DNA of 64,000 bases from Alnus glutinosa. Taxonomy: Eukaryota; Streptophyta; Magnoliopsida; Fagales; Betulaceae. The stretch lies in assembly GCF_958979055.1 (NCBI RefSeq), contig NC_084893.1, forward strand, positions 7,567,071 through 7,631,070, read 5' to 3'. Shown here piece by piece: positions 1 through 10,599 of this stretch. How positions within the stretch are numbered: the stretch's first letter is position 1; each line of letters begins with the position of its first letter. Below the pieces are notes generated by a model. The model searched no databases. It was not told the DNA's origin and saw only the letters and a program-made list of their open reading frames with translations. Both the position numbers and the translations under genes were made by a program.

Positions 1-153
1 GACTTATTCGGAAAGATACATAGTAATCTGTATATGAAAGGAATCCCAAGAAAGTCGAGAAGGAATAGCACCATGGTCATGGCCTTGTGAATTGTGATTA
101 CTTAAACTGAAATAAGCATATTCATGTTTAAAAAAATAAAAAAGGCTCCCTAC

Positions 154-2332
154 CTTTCAGTTTGTTGAATATCCATTTTGCCTTCTCTTCAACCGTATTT
201 GAAAGAGACTGGAATCATGGAAACCAAAAAAACAAAAGAAAAAAGAAAGATATAGTTAAAAAGTTGAAATAGGAGTTATCTACAAGTATATACCACATTA
301 TCAAACATTTAGCATAAAAAATGTCATCTGCTTTCATTTTTATTATGATCATGTTTAAAATTAGATGCTGAATCTGATGGTAGGTTTTATTCCTTCAATG
401 AAGATGCTACCGCCTGATGATTTCTGCAGTTTTAGCTCACCTATTATTTAGAATATTCTGGTTCATTTGCATCATAAAAGTTCTGTACTGTCAAACAAAC
501 ATAATACTTTGCCAACATGTATAGAGATGACTACTACTATAAAAAGCTTTACATACTCAATCATGATACAGAAAATGGACCAAAATGTCTATAGAAACGA
601 GCTATAGAAACTTTATGTGCAAGCAAACCATGATGCTGAAAATATTTATGCACAATGATTTCATGATGCAAAGGTTAAATACTTGAGAACTTTAGGTAGA
701 TGTGTATTAAAAGAAGCATAAGACATGTTAATATGATTGCTGCAAGGAAGCAAATGCACATGGTGATGATAACGTCATTTTGAACCTCTCACATGGAACC
801 ATAATGTGTTGCTTTGGCTGCAAATTACAAGGAAGAGGTGAAAGAAGCCTCCAATGTTGTATTGGTTTACTTTCCATATATAAAATTTCAAAAGAATTAA
901 CGCCTTCTTTACTGTCTACAGCAAGTCTTTCAATTAAAAAAAAAAAAAAAACTGAATTAGAGGCCAGAAGTTAGTCTCCTAGTTTATACACTTCACAGTA
1001 AATTTAACAATATCATTCTAATATTATTACAAGATTCATTTTTAAAAAATAAAAACAGATAATGATAAGTAGACGTTTCTCTCCCAAAAATATAATCATA
1101 GATATTAATTAATGAAGACCTCCTAGCATCGAATGTGTTTTATATTGAGTTTTGTTTTGCGACTGAATGGTTTTATAAATCTTTTAAGTTATTATGTAGT
1201 TCTGTGATGTAATTACATGCACAAGATGGTAGAACTCCATTACACCTTCAAACCTCTAATTTTACCAAGAAGACATATCCAAGAACATATAGGACTATTA
1301 ATGTGGATTACACTTTAGCATCATCTCCTACAACAAAATCCCCAGCTCTCCCCTCCACCCAACCCCACCTCTATGATGTCCAAATTACGCCAATCTTAAA
1401 AGGATGGTTAGATGGGTCAAAGCTAATCGGGTTGCCGCATTGATAGAATTCACAACCAGGTTGAAAATCATATGTACAACTAAAAATAGAAGAGAGAGAG
1501 AGAGAAAACCAAGAAGATGAATAAAGCATAAACATTGAGATCATCAGGCATGCTGCACAAACAAAGTTGATACACATTTATCAATCTAATTACTGGGAAA
1601 GTAATCTCTTGCTTAACTTTCAACCAAATTATTGATAGACAATTTGGACAAATTTTACAAAGAAGAAAAAAAAGCTAAAACCAAATAGAAATACACAGCC
1701 CCAAGAAAAGGGAAAAAAAGAAGCATGAGGATATGAATGAAATTAAAGAAAATGAAATGTGGCAAGCCATTTCCATTTACATCAAGATCCGCCTTTTGGA
1801 ATGCTTTTCAATTTCCAAAAATTATTACATTTCGAATATCTAACAACACATTCAAGAGAATTAACTAGGAATTTTTTATTTTTTTATTTTTTTCACATGG
1901 GTAGTCCCCCATAAAACCAAAGTTCAACTTCGAAGTACAGGCACCAGCAGAAAATCAAAGTCCAGCTTAATACCAAAAATATTAAAAGAAAAGCACAGAG
2001 TCCATGAACCTCTTCAATCCCCTTACGAAAAACTTGTACAATTTTGCTTGCTTTCTCTTCAATTTAACAAAACTATGCGAGATCTTGAAAATTATCAAGT
2101 GGGTACCGTTGTATCAAGAAGCATTATGCAAATAAAGGTCACAAACCAGCCAAGAAGAGAAAATTTGAGAAGAATGCAAGAGTGAATGTTGAAACAGCAG
2201 AAGAAAGAAGAATGAAAAGACAGAGTCGGAGAAAGAGGAACGTACAGAGAGGTCTTCAGTGATGTTGGAGATCTCCTCCTTGGCTTTCTTGGAAATCCAA
2301 AAGCTCCCAACTTTTGTCAGAGCTTTCTCCAT
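154..2332 (-). CDS. DUF538 family protein, first two exons (partial, continues off the left edge)
   Basis: Exon 1 reads from the ATG at 2332 down to 2246 (29 codons, beginning MEKALTKVGSFWISKKAKEE) and ends at a GTACGT donor. Exon 2 spans 208-154 after a CCAG acceptor, encodes SLSNTVEEKAKWIFNKLK in the same phase and ends at a GTAGGG donor. The intron between them is about 2.0 kb; the next exon must lie left of position 1. The wording matches my recollection of the N-terminus of plant DUF538 proteins, small proteins whose biochemical role is not settled. An ATG upstream in the same frame (2383) exists, but the MEKAL start fits the family. The pyrimidine-rich stretch on the plus strand at about 2380-2480 would be 5' UTR or promoter. 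Splice sites and phase are seen directly; family membership is recognition from memory. Confidence 0.72.
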
Positions 2333-2646
2333 TTGCTTCTCCCAAGTCACCCACACTCTCCCTCCTCTCTTCTCAGTCCTCACTTCTCACTCCCTTCCTC
2401 TCAGTCTCACAATGAGAAAAGAAGAACAACAAGAAGTTCCTTCAACAAAATCTCTCACTCTCTCTGTCACACACACACAACAAAGAGGAGGTAAATTTGA
2501 ATATAACAGTCGAAAACGACGTTGTTTTTGTTGTCTTTTCTTGCTTAGTTGCGAGAGCTGTAGTATAGAAAAAGTAGTAAAAATGATTTTTTTTTTTTTT
2601 TTTTTTTTATGTTCCAGTCTTTTTAAGAGTTTATATTTAATTTCAA

Positions 2647-2650
<4 letters not shown>

Positions 2651-2724
<74 letters not shown>
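2651..2724. repeat. (TA)n microsatellite
   Basis: An uninterrupted TA dinucleotide run of about 74 bp, preceded at about 2585-2608 by a long T homopolymer. It lies roughly 300 bp upstream of the DUF538 start codon, so it is in the promoter-side region of that minus-strand gene. Length is probably polymorphic. Confidence 0.95.
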
Positions 2725-2727
<3 letters not shown>

Positions 2728-2739
2728 ATTATTAAACCT

Positions 2740-5270
2740 CGAAACATATATAAGAATGTTTTCATCACAAAGAAGGGCAAGCAAAATGAAATTGCTTTTC
2801 ATGTAAGAGTTTAAAAAGCGTGGAAATAAATAATTTCCAATAATATTAATGCTAAAAAATTATGCTTTTATTTCACAACTATACTACAATGCTACTCACC
2901 AGTCTTGTCACATTAATATTGTAAAATAATTATTGGATAAAAAATATAATACATAACATTTTGATTCCAATAATTTATTAATTTATGTTGAGTTGGGCAT
3001 GGGGTTGTTTTGATGCTTAAAAGACAAATCACAAATAAGGCAGTGATGAGGTTTAATTATTTTGTAAGACAAGGCAGACAAGGACAGCTCAAGAACAATA
3101 CTCCTAACTTCAATAATGACATTCTATCTCCTAATATATATATATATATATATAATAATGGAAAACTTACCTGATAAAGTGCTTCAGCCTTCATGTTAAA
3201 GAAAAGGGTTCTTCTATAATGATTTAAACAGAATTTATGCCTTCTTTTATTTCACAATAGATCTTAGAATAGACAAACAAAGCTAGATCTTAGAATGGAT
3301 CATGTTCATGTTCAATTGTTCATGGCCAGCTCGAAAACTCAGCATTATTTTCCTCCTCGTTGAAAAAACATGTGAACCATGTGATCATCCAATGCATCTT
3401 TTTAAGTGTAGATTTTATTTTTCTATTCTTAACAGGGTAATTTCTTTTTATACTCATTTATTACATTCATGTCACATCGATCAATATGACGATGTATATG
3501 AAGTTAATGTTGACATGTACTTTAAAAAAAATTAAATAATTTGAAATCATATACACCGAGATGAGGATCCCTTCAAATTTCTTCTAAATTTGAAATTCTC
3601 AAATTGTTAAATCCTAACCATGATTTACATCTAACAGTTCACAACATACCAACATCACCATCACCATGTCACATCGGTTGAAAAAAAGAAGAAAGAAGAG
3701 AGAGAGAGAAAAGAAGAAGAAAGAAAACAAATGGCAGCCCTTCATCATCTCCGGTTGAACACAAAATAAATGGCAGTCCTTCACCATCACCATGTCACGT
3801 CGGTTGAACCCAACAATTAAGTAATTGCCTGGATGAGATATTTTTGTGAGTTTTGCTTTTGAATCGTTCTCTCATATTCAGCTTTGATAGTATCATTTCT
3901 CCCTTTACCTAATCTCCTTGTTATTGGGTAGGAAAAAAATTAAATTAAATTAAATATTCTCCCTCTATATGATGAACAATCCATGTTGTTTAAGATTGTT
4001 ATTAGATCTAACCATCCTAACAATGCATGCAAGGCACGTGACTATGGATCATCACTGAACTGTAAACCAACACAAATTAGCAATTTTGCCTCTTAAACAT
4101 GTCCTCTCTAAATAATATGCTTTAAACGAGAAAAAGAAAACTTAAATTTGTATTTGATAGTTGACCCAATAATTTTATTTTTTTTTAAAAGGGAAAAAAG
4201 AAGAAGAAATAATTAATTAGGTTTTTCAGTTTCGAAATAGTGTTATATTATTGAAAAAAAAAAAAAATCAATTCTGTCATTCAAGTGACTAACTAAAGAG
4301 AAAAATACCAAAATGAGAAGCTTTTTGAAAACTATATAGATCAATTTGGCATTCAAAAGCTACAATGACAAAGAAAGTTATAATTTAATTATCTTTTTTC
4401 TGATCCGAAAGCACACATTGTGTTTGTGGTCTTATACTTCATACTCCTCTTAAGTCGGGCTTTGTCTGGAAATTGTGAATATTATATTGAAAGTTCGTTT
4501 GGGTTTGCGATTTTAAAAAAAGCGATTTAAAATCACGATTTTAAAATGTATGATTTGAAAAAAGTAATTTTTAAAAACGCAGTTAAGCTTGACAAAATCG
4601 CAATTTGGCATTTAAAATCACAAATTAAACTTTAAAATTTTGCGTTTTAAAAAAAGCACCATCTCACCTGCGATTTGAAAAAGCTTTAAAAACGTAGTTT
4701 CCAAATGATTTATGTTCTATAATTTAGTTTAAAATCGCACTTATTGTCTACAAAATTACAATCGCAAACGCACCCTAAATTATTTCCACTAAGCCTCTCT
4801 AATTAAAAGGGGGCACGCATTCCAAGTACATACATTATTTCTCACAATTTGCAAGAACCTCGTCGCTAATTCCCAAGAATTTGCTTCAGTAGTAAATGAT
4901 ATATTTGTTGTTTTATTTCTTTATTATTTTTTTTTTTGGGTAATGCCTCCATTTTTCTTTTTTTGAACAAAGCTCCAGAACTCCATTGATGAATAAAACC
5001 CCAGAAGGGGATACAATAAGGCAAAAGCCTCGAAATAAACATGAACAAACAGCAAAGGAGCTTCCACTCGAGATTACAACTGAGCCCGTAGGCGATGGCA
5101 GTGAATAAAATTGAAGAAATTCCATCCACAAAGACAGGAAAATCCTATCTTGAAGCAGCTACCAAAGTGGTAGACTGTGAAAGAGGAATTTAAAGTTGAA
5201 ATTGACTAATCTTATATTTCGGGAACTAAACAATAATAAAATTAATTATTTAATTAATATAAATTAAGGT
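2740..5270. other. Intergenic, AT-rich, no gene seen
   Basis: No open frame here looks like a real protein. I see a TA run near 3138-3154, a duplicated segment (3655-3690 resembles 3780-3810, sharing ATGTCACATCGGTTGA-like wording), purine-rich GA tracts near 3690-3730, and a piece at about 3560-3650 that resembles one arm of the foldback element at 9469-9845. Positions 4960-5160 read on the minus strand somewhat like the 3' part of a non-LTR element, but I cannot support that firmly. Confidence 0.6.
4492..4782. mobile_element. MITE-like foldback element, 'GCGATTTAAAATCGC' family, copy 1
   Basis: The stretch begins GTTCGTTTGGGTTTGCGATT and ends with ACAATCGCAAACGCACCCTA, which are imperfect inverted repeats of each other. 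The interior alternates GCGATTT, AAAATCGC and AACGC words throughout, giving a long weak foldback. A second copy in inverted orientation lies at about 19344-19628 and a partial third at about 22590-22725. No ORF. Target duplication is not clear, so the superfamily is open. Confidence 0.6.
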
Positions 5271-5278
5271 TTAAATTC

Positions 5279-5457
5279 ATACCTTGTCTCCGCATTGGAT
5301 CAAGAATAGGGTTAGAAAGATCAAAAACTGTTAATTCATATAGAGCCATCGAACCGACCCAACCAGCAACTAAAGCTGTATGCATTATATGAACAGAAAA
5401 CAAACGACCCAAATTATTTAATACGATAGTATGAATACGATACTAAGGCAAACCCAT
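5279..5457 (-). pseudogene. psbB: Plastid psbB (CP47) N-terminal fragment inserted in the nucleus (NUPT)
   Basis: Read on the minus strand from 5457, the sequence encodes [18 protein letters not shown] and continues with recognisable CP47 wording such as [13 protein letters not shown] and GSMALYEL, ending after MRRQGM at about 5279. This is the first 60 codons of psbB, whose product is a chlorophyll-binding core antenna of photosystem II. Differences from the plastid gene as I remember it are mostly G-to-A and C-to-T: the Trp5 codon is now TAG, Pro and Ala codons have become Leu and Thr, and Trp near the end is Arg. With an early stop and only about 180 bp it cannot be functional. It is a nuclear copy of plastid DNA. 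Confidence 0.88.
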
Positions 5458-6450
5458 GAAAATACCTCTTTATTAACGAAAAATAGACACTTTGTAACTT
5501 TGATCAATTAATTATTTCAACAATAAACTGATAAAAATATATTTAAATATATAATTAATATTTTAATATCGATGTTAAGTATGAAACACGTGGTGGCATT
5601 GGAGGCCGGCCATCCCTTAAGGATAGGCGGGCAACGTGCAATTTTAATTCAGTTGTTGAGGCGGCTTAATTTGTTAAGACGACCATTCCGCACTACTAGT
5701 TGCTTCTATTAAGACGACCATGTTGCTTGAAAATTGAAAGGGAAATTGCAAGGCGACAAATATCTCGCTTTGGACCAACAAACTTCACAGAAAGCCCGCG
5801 AAAAAACATACCGTTGCTGGGAAACAAAACAAAACAAAACGTTTCCATGGAAGCCATAAGAACCAGAAGTAGTAGCATTAAAATGCTGTCGATCGCTTCA
5901 AGGTATAGCCCCATCGATCTTTACCTTCAAACCCTGGACTCTTCGATTCTGACAAAACCCACCACCTCGATTCCTCCAAACAAACAACCAAAACATAAAT
6001 TATGAAAGAGTTTCAGGAAACTATGAAGCTTCTCCCTACCAAAATTTTCTCTGCTTCCTCTCTTCATTTTCCCAAAACTGGGAAAATAAGAGAAATTGGT
6101 ATGGTTCTGAGGTTTAATTTTATGTAGTTTATGTTACTTTACTGCTATTTTTGGTATTATCTTGATAGTTTGATTTGCATAATTCCAAACTTCTCTCAAG
6201 CTTGTTGATTTTTGAAAACTTCCGTTAATGTCTTTTATGAGATCTGAAACGATTTTTTCTACTCTGTTTGTTCACGTAGAGAATTATCTATACTCTACTC
6301 GGAGGATATTGCTAGACACCCCTTTTATTCGATCATTTGCTTCAATAGAAGCCCCTTTGATGAAAGCTTACTATTTGTGATTTACATCCATTGCAGATCG
6401 CTCTTTTTGGAGTTTATGAGGGCACAATTTGTTTGCTAAATATTGTTATT

Positions 6451-8429
6451 ATGGGTGAGGTTGATACCAAACCAATTGAACCAGTACAAGTTGCTCTCTC
6501 CTTGTTTGGTGAGAAAGGTGATCAGAGGAAAGCCAGCCCTACCAGCAGCAATGTAAGTACTAAATGTTCAGAATTATAAAATAGTTGATTGTATTGGGTG
6601 CTGAACAACGTGTCAGAATAAACGTTACATCAGCTTAAACTTTTGGGATAAGGGATAATTCTAAGATACGATTGAACCGCATCAAACCACCATTTTTTTA
6701 TTGCATTAGTACATATTGGAATGTAAATTGTGAGATACGATTGAACTGCATTAATTAAACTCATTTTTCTGGTAGAACTGAGTCCTGAACTAATTAATTC
6801 CATGCCTGAGATTTGTCATGACTTCCCTTGTTTGGTTTGTTCTTATTAAAGGATTTGGCAAAATACAAAGTGCAACTGGAAGCCAGGGATGCTGCTTGCA
6901 AGCAAGCCCTTCTTAAGCTCGAGCACTACCAGAAAAGAGCTGATGAACATTCCAACCTGCTGAAGAACGCAGAGACTGAGAGAGATATGTTTATTGATGA
7001 ATGTAGAGAGGCTAAAACTCAAATACGACAACTTGATTCCAAGATGAAGGAGATGGGTGATCAACTACTGGAAACTACAAAGATACGAGAGCAACTTACA
7101 CATGTTCTGAGTGAGTTGAAGGCCGCACAAAGAGAACTGCTTAGCATGGAATCAGAACTTGCTATTGCCAGAGATTCTAACCTCAAGGCCATGACACAAG
7201 CAGAATTGATGGAAGCTGCTGCCGACATGGAAAAGGAGAGGACAGAAGAGCTTCTAAGACGTGTCTCAGAGCTGAGTGAAGCTTTTGTTAAGTCAAGACT
7301 TGCTGCTGTTGAAGCAGAGAAAGAAAAGCTTGCACTATTGTCTGAGAAAGATGCTGAGATGGAGTTAGCTACAGCAGCGGCAGTTCAAGCACAAATGCAG
7401 TTGGAAGATATGAGAAAGCAGATTCAAATGGTACAGGAATTGGAAAATCAGCTCATGGACAAGTCTGTATTTAGCGATATACTTCAGTTGGAACTTAAGC
7501 AAGCAAACGACCTACTTTGTTCATCTGAGAAATCTGCTTCCGATGCCAAAAACAGTTTGAATCAGCTTCGAATAGATTTGGAAGTAAATGAGAGAAAGAA
7601 CTTGGATCAATCAGTTTACATTGAGGCATTAGAACTGGAACTGAATCAGTTAAAAGTAGAGCTTAATAGTTCAAAGGAAGAGGTAGAGAAGGTAAAAAAG
7701 GAGATGGATGCGATTTGGGGAAGAGACACTGAAGCACAAATTGAGGTGGCACTGCTGAAAGCCGAGCTTCATAAAGGGAAGTCCAAAATTGCAGCAGCAG
7801 AGGCAGCCGAAGCAAGAGCCAATAGTGTTAAATCTGGGCTATATCTTGCAGTTCGGCAGCTAGCTGTAGAAGCACAGGAAGCAAAGAAGGAGACTCAAAG
7901 GTTAAAGCGAGGAGAAGACAAGGTAGCTGAAGAAACTGAAAACTCTTTCGAAGAAGTAGAAGCTTCAGAAACTGATGAGTTGAAAACAGAAGATGAAGAG
8001 AAGAGAGATGGGGATGATGGGCATATAAAAATTTCATTGAAAGAATATGAGTCCCTAATTAGAAAGGCTGAGAAAGCGGATCACATTGATCATGTAGCAC
8101 CAGGGGAAGATGCTGGTCAGTTAACCAAGCTTGAAAATAACCATGAATTGGAAAATTTAAAGAAAGAGTTAGAACTTGCAATGGTGAAAGTTGGGGAGTT
8201 CAGGAATCGGGCAGAACAGGCTGTGAGCAGAGCTGAACTAGCTGAGAAAGCTAAAGCTGGAGTTGAGGATCATTTAAGGAGGTCTCGACAGAAGCAGCAA
8301 CGGAGAAAGGCTGCTATAGCTGCACTCCGCGAGGAATCTGCTCCTAGGGAATTTAACTCTCCTCCATTTGACAAGCAACCTACAATATATCAACCTTTGG
8401 GTAAGGTTCTCAACATGAAATTCAAGTGA
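6451..8429 (+). CDS. WEB family coiled-coil protein, PMI2/PMI15-like
   Basis: Two exons: 6451-6552 (34 codons from ATG, starting MGEVDTKPIEPVQVALSLFG) with a GTAAGT donor, and 6852-8429 after an AAAG acceptor, joined in phase 0 to give about 559 residues. The second exon is almost entirely heptad-rich Glu/Lys/Ala/Leu coiled coil (about residues 40-400), then an acidic linker (SFEEVEASETDELKTEDEEK), a KISLKEYESLIRKAEKA segment near 427, another coil, and a basic RRSRQKQQRRKAAIAALRE patch near 510. This order is typical of the plant WEB family (WEB1, PMI2, PMI15). In Arabidopsis these cytosolic proteins interact in chloroplast photorelocation and control of cp-actin filaments. A likely 5' UTR intron ends at TTGCAG just before 6396, supporting 6451 as the start. 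No breaks are seen, so it should be functional; which WEB paralogue it is cannot be fixed by eye. Confidence 0.85.
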
Positions 8430-9468
8430 TAGGACTTTCTGTGAAAGTTTAGTTCGATTAATATATATCTCAAACATGGAAACTGTTTCCAGGACCAAGA
8501 TTGATTCTCTGTGGTGATCTTTATCAATGACTAAAGTTTTATTTAATTCTCCATTCATGGTGCAGTAATCTCTGCTGAAGTATGTCCATACGAAGTTAGG
8601 AATTCCAACTAAACAACCAAAGTGAATCTGTAAATTATTATATGTCAAATCTCAGCCCCTTGATGCAAAACAAACCCTTCCCTACAGACTCGTTCTTATA
8701 TGAGGAATAGCCTTTATTCTGATTTCTAGTGATTATTTTTTGCCCACTTGCTAAGAGTATTTCTGGCATTAGTTCTCCAAGAAAGTTGTTACTAGCTATG
8801 AATGACCCAGAATGGCCTACTTGTTTGATCTGCCTAGTTCTGTATTACTGTATAGAAACCAAAAGTTACTGTGATCAAAGAATGGGGTATATTGCCTTGA
8901 CGATTTTCAGATGAGTACATGATAAGAAACCTATATCTGGCAAGCGAGCTCCCTAAGGTGGATTTATGATAAGAAAACTTAGCTAATTTCCTCAGCTACA
9001 GTGCTCAGTACCACAGCAAATTCTCAGCTATTTTGGCTAGCTGGATGTAAAGTTTTTTGAGAATTTTTTATTTTTGTTTTTTGTTATAAGGCCAGACAAA
9101 ATAGCTGTTTGTGAGTGCTCTTAAAGTTTTAAAGGGCAGGACATCTATGGCAGAGTTTAGTCTCGTAAGGTTCAATGCATTTTGAAGTTGGGCTCAGATT
9201 AGAAACCGGAAATCGAGTCCTCTTCAATTCAAATGAACAGGAGACGAGCCGGTTCTTTAAAAAGGAAGGGCAAAAGTGTTAAAAAAAAAAGGTGAAAAGA
9301 AAATTTTGTCAAAGCTTTTTTAACTAACTGGTTTCTCTTCAATTTTAAACTACATAATACACGAAATCAAGTCTAGTTCTTCTAAACTAGGGAGGAGGCA
9401 GTTTCTTAAAAATAAGGGCAAAATTGTCCAAAAAGAGTGAAATAACAATTTCACCCCTCATTTTTAAG
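8430..9468. other. 3' UTR and intergenic DNA downstream of the WEB gene
   Basis: The first few hundred bases probably form the 3' UTR. Beyond about 8900 there are only short open frames without recognisable content. Two diverged pieces near 9200-9300 and 9365-9470 share wording (GTCTAGTTCTTC or GAGTCCTCTTC, then TTCTTAAAAAT and a GGGCAAAA motif), suggesting an old local duplication. Confidence 0.5.
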
Positions 9469-9845
9469 GGTCAGGATCCCCTACAATTTTTTTAAAATTT
9501 TAGATTCTCAAATTATATGAATTTAAGTCATTTCATGCATCGAACGACATACATATTAAAAATGTAATATGTTACTAATGAGAATTGAGTATATTTTTAT
9601 CAGGTTCTTACACTTTATGTTATACAAAAGTTTTGAGCAAAAAACTGTCTTTTAGTTTAGTAAAGAAGAAACGTATCTTCAAAAATAAAAAAAAAACTTG
9701 TTGGAATGAAAATTCTTTTGGTTGCCTCGGTAACATGTTATATTTTTAATAAGTAGCATTTTTTACACCGTTTAATATAAAAAATGGTTTAAATTCACGC
9801 AATTTGAAAATCTAAAATTTCTTTAAAATTATGAAGGATTCTAAT
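9469..9845. mobile_element. Foldback MITE with long terminal inverted repeats
   Basis: The left arm (AGGATCCCCTACAATT, then TTTTAAAATTTTAGATTCTCAAATT) is mirrored by the right arm read on the minus strand (AGAATCCTTCATAATT, then TTTAAAGAAATTTTAGATTTTCAAATT), giving imperfect arms of about 100 bp. The element is bracketed by a 12-bp direct repeat, CTCATTTTTAAG, at 9457-9468 and 9846-9857, which I read as the target duplication; its 9-12 bp size favours a Mutator-like origin. It has no coding capacity. A single related arm lies near 3560-3650. Confidence 0.75.
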
Positions 9846-10169
9846 CTCATTTTTAAGTAACCGATGATACATGGAGTAGTAATTAATGCAAATAGTGGAT
9901 GATGGGCCTGTCTCCAGGCCAGGTGCAGGCCAGGTGATTGGCAAGTATTTGTTAAGCAGATATGCTTGGCCCATTGAACAAGTGGAAGAATAAAAAGATC
10001 GTATCCAAGAATATCGGATTTCATCTCTAATGTGTACCATGGCAACTGAAGCATGAAGGGCAAATCAATTTACATTCCGTTAGATCAGATTTCATTATGG
10101 TGTCTAGTGGATCTTCGATGAGCCTTTGTTCTTTAAAATCTACAAAGAAAAACAAACAATGCATTAGAA

Positions 10170-10589
10170 GGGAGGTGTCCCGACAACTCCTCTTCGATGG
10201 CTGAGTCAATGAATAATTTTTAGAGAATATTGAGAATCGGGTTTTGAGTATATCTTTGTATTTGGGATAGCAGCCTAGTTATAGGCACATCGTTCTGATA
10301 CTACTTGAGTGCTCTGATGCACTTCTATTAGGAGTCTGTTTCCTAGATTGTGTGGGATTTGGACAGATCTTCTTGCAGTTCAATTCGAGTAGGACACTTA
10401 TTCTTAATTCGTATAGTATAATTTAAATAATGTATCTTATCCCATGTATTCCGGATATAGCCCTCAAGGTGTTAGAGGATTCTATTAGACCCTAATGGCT
10501 AAGCGAGTTTAGATGAGTCAGTCGAATCAATTGGGCCCTGGTTGAAGTATGGGCCCATTTAGCCTAAGGGATGATAATTTCCCCCAACA
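10170..10589 (-). mobile_element. LTR fragment or solo LTR of a Gypsy-type element (partial)
   Basis: The end ATAATTTCCCCCAACA at 10574-10589 read on the minus strand is TGTTGGGGGAAATTAT, close to the 5' LTR edge of the element at 43215-50936 (TGTTGGAGAAATAATC). The interior carries short phrases also seen in that LTR, such as ACTTGAGTGCTC, GGAGTCTG and TTATCCCAT. The opposite edge (expected TGTTGGTACAG on the plus strand) is not found, so the left side is diverged or lost. No internal retroelement coding DNA flanks it. Confidence 0.55.
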
Positions 10590-10599
10590 CATTCATTTT

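Noticed and set aside
2259..2735. 158-codon plus-strand frame ending in Tyr-Ile repeats
   Set aside because: It is antisense to DUF538 exon 1 and then runs through a T homopolymer and the TA microsatellite; no family resemblance.
4866..5131. Minus-strand frame of 72-87 codons as a possible LINE end
   Set aside because: It has a poly(A)-like purine end on the minus strand but no reverse transcriptase or RNase H wording, so I cannot support it.
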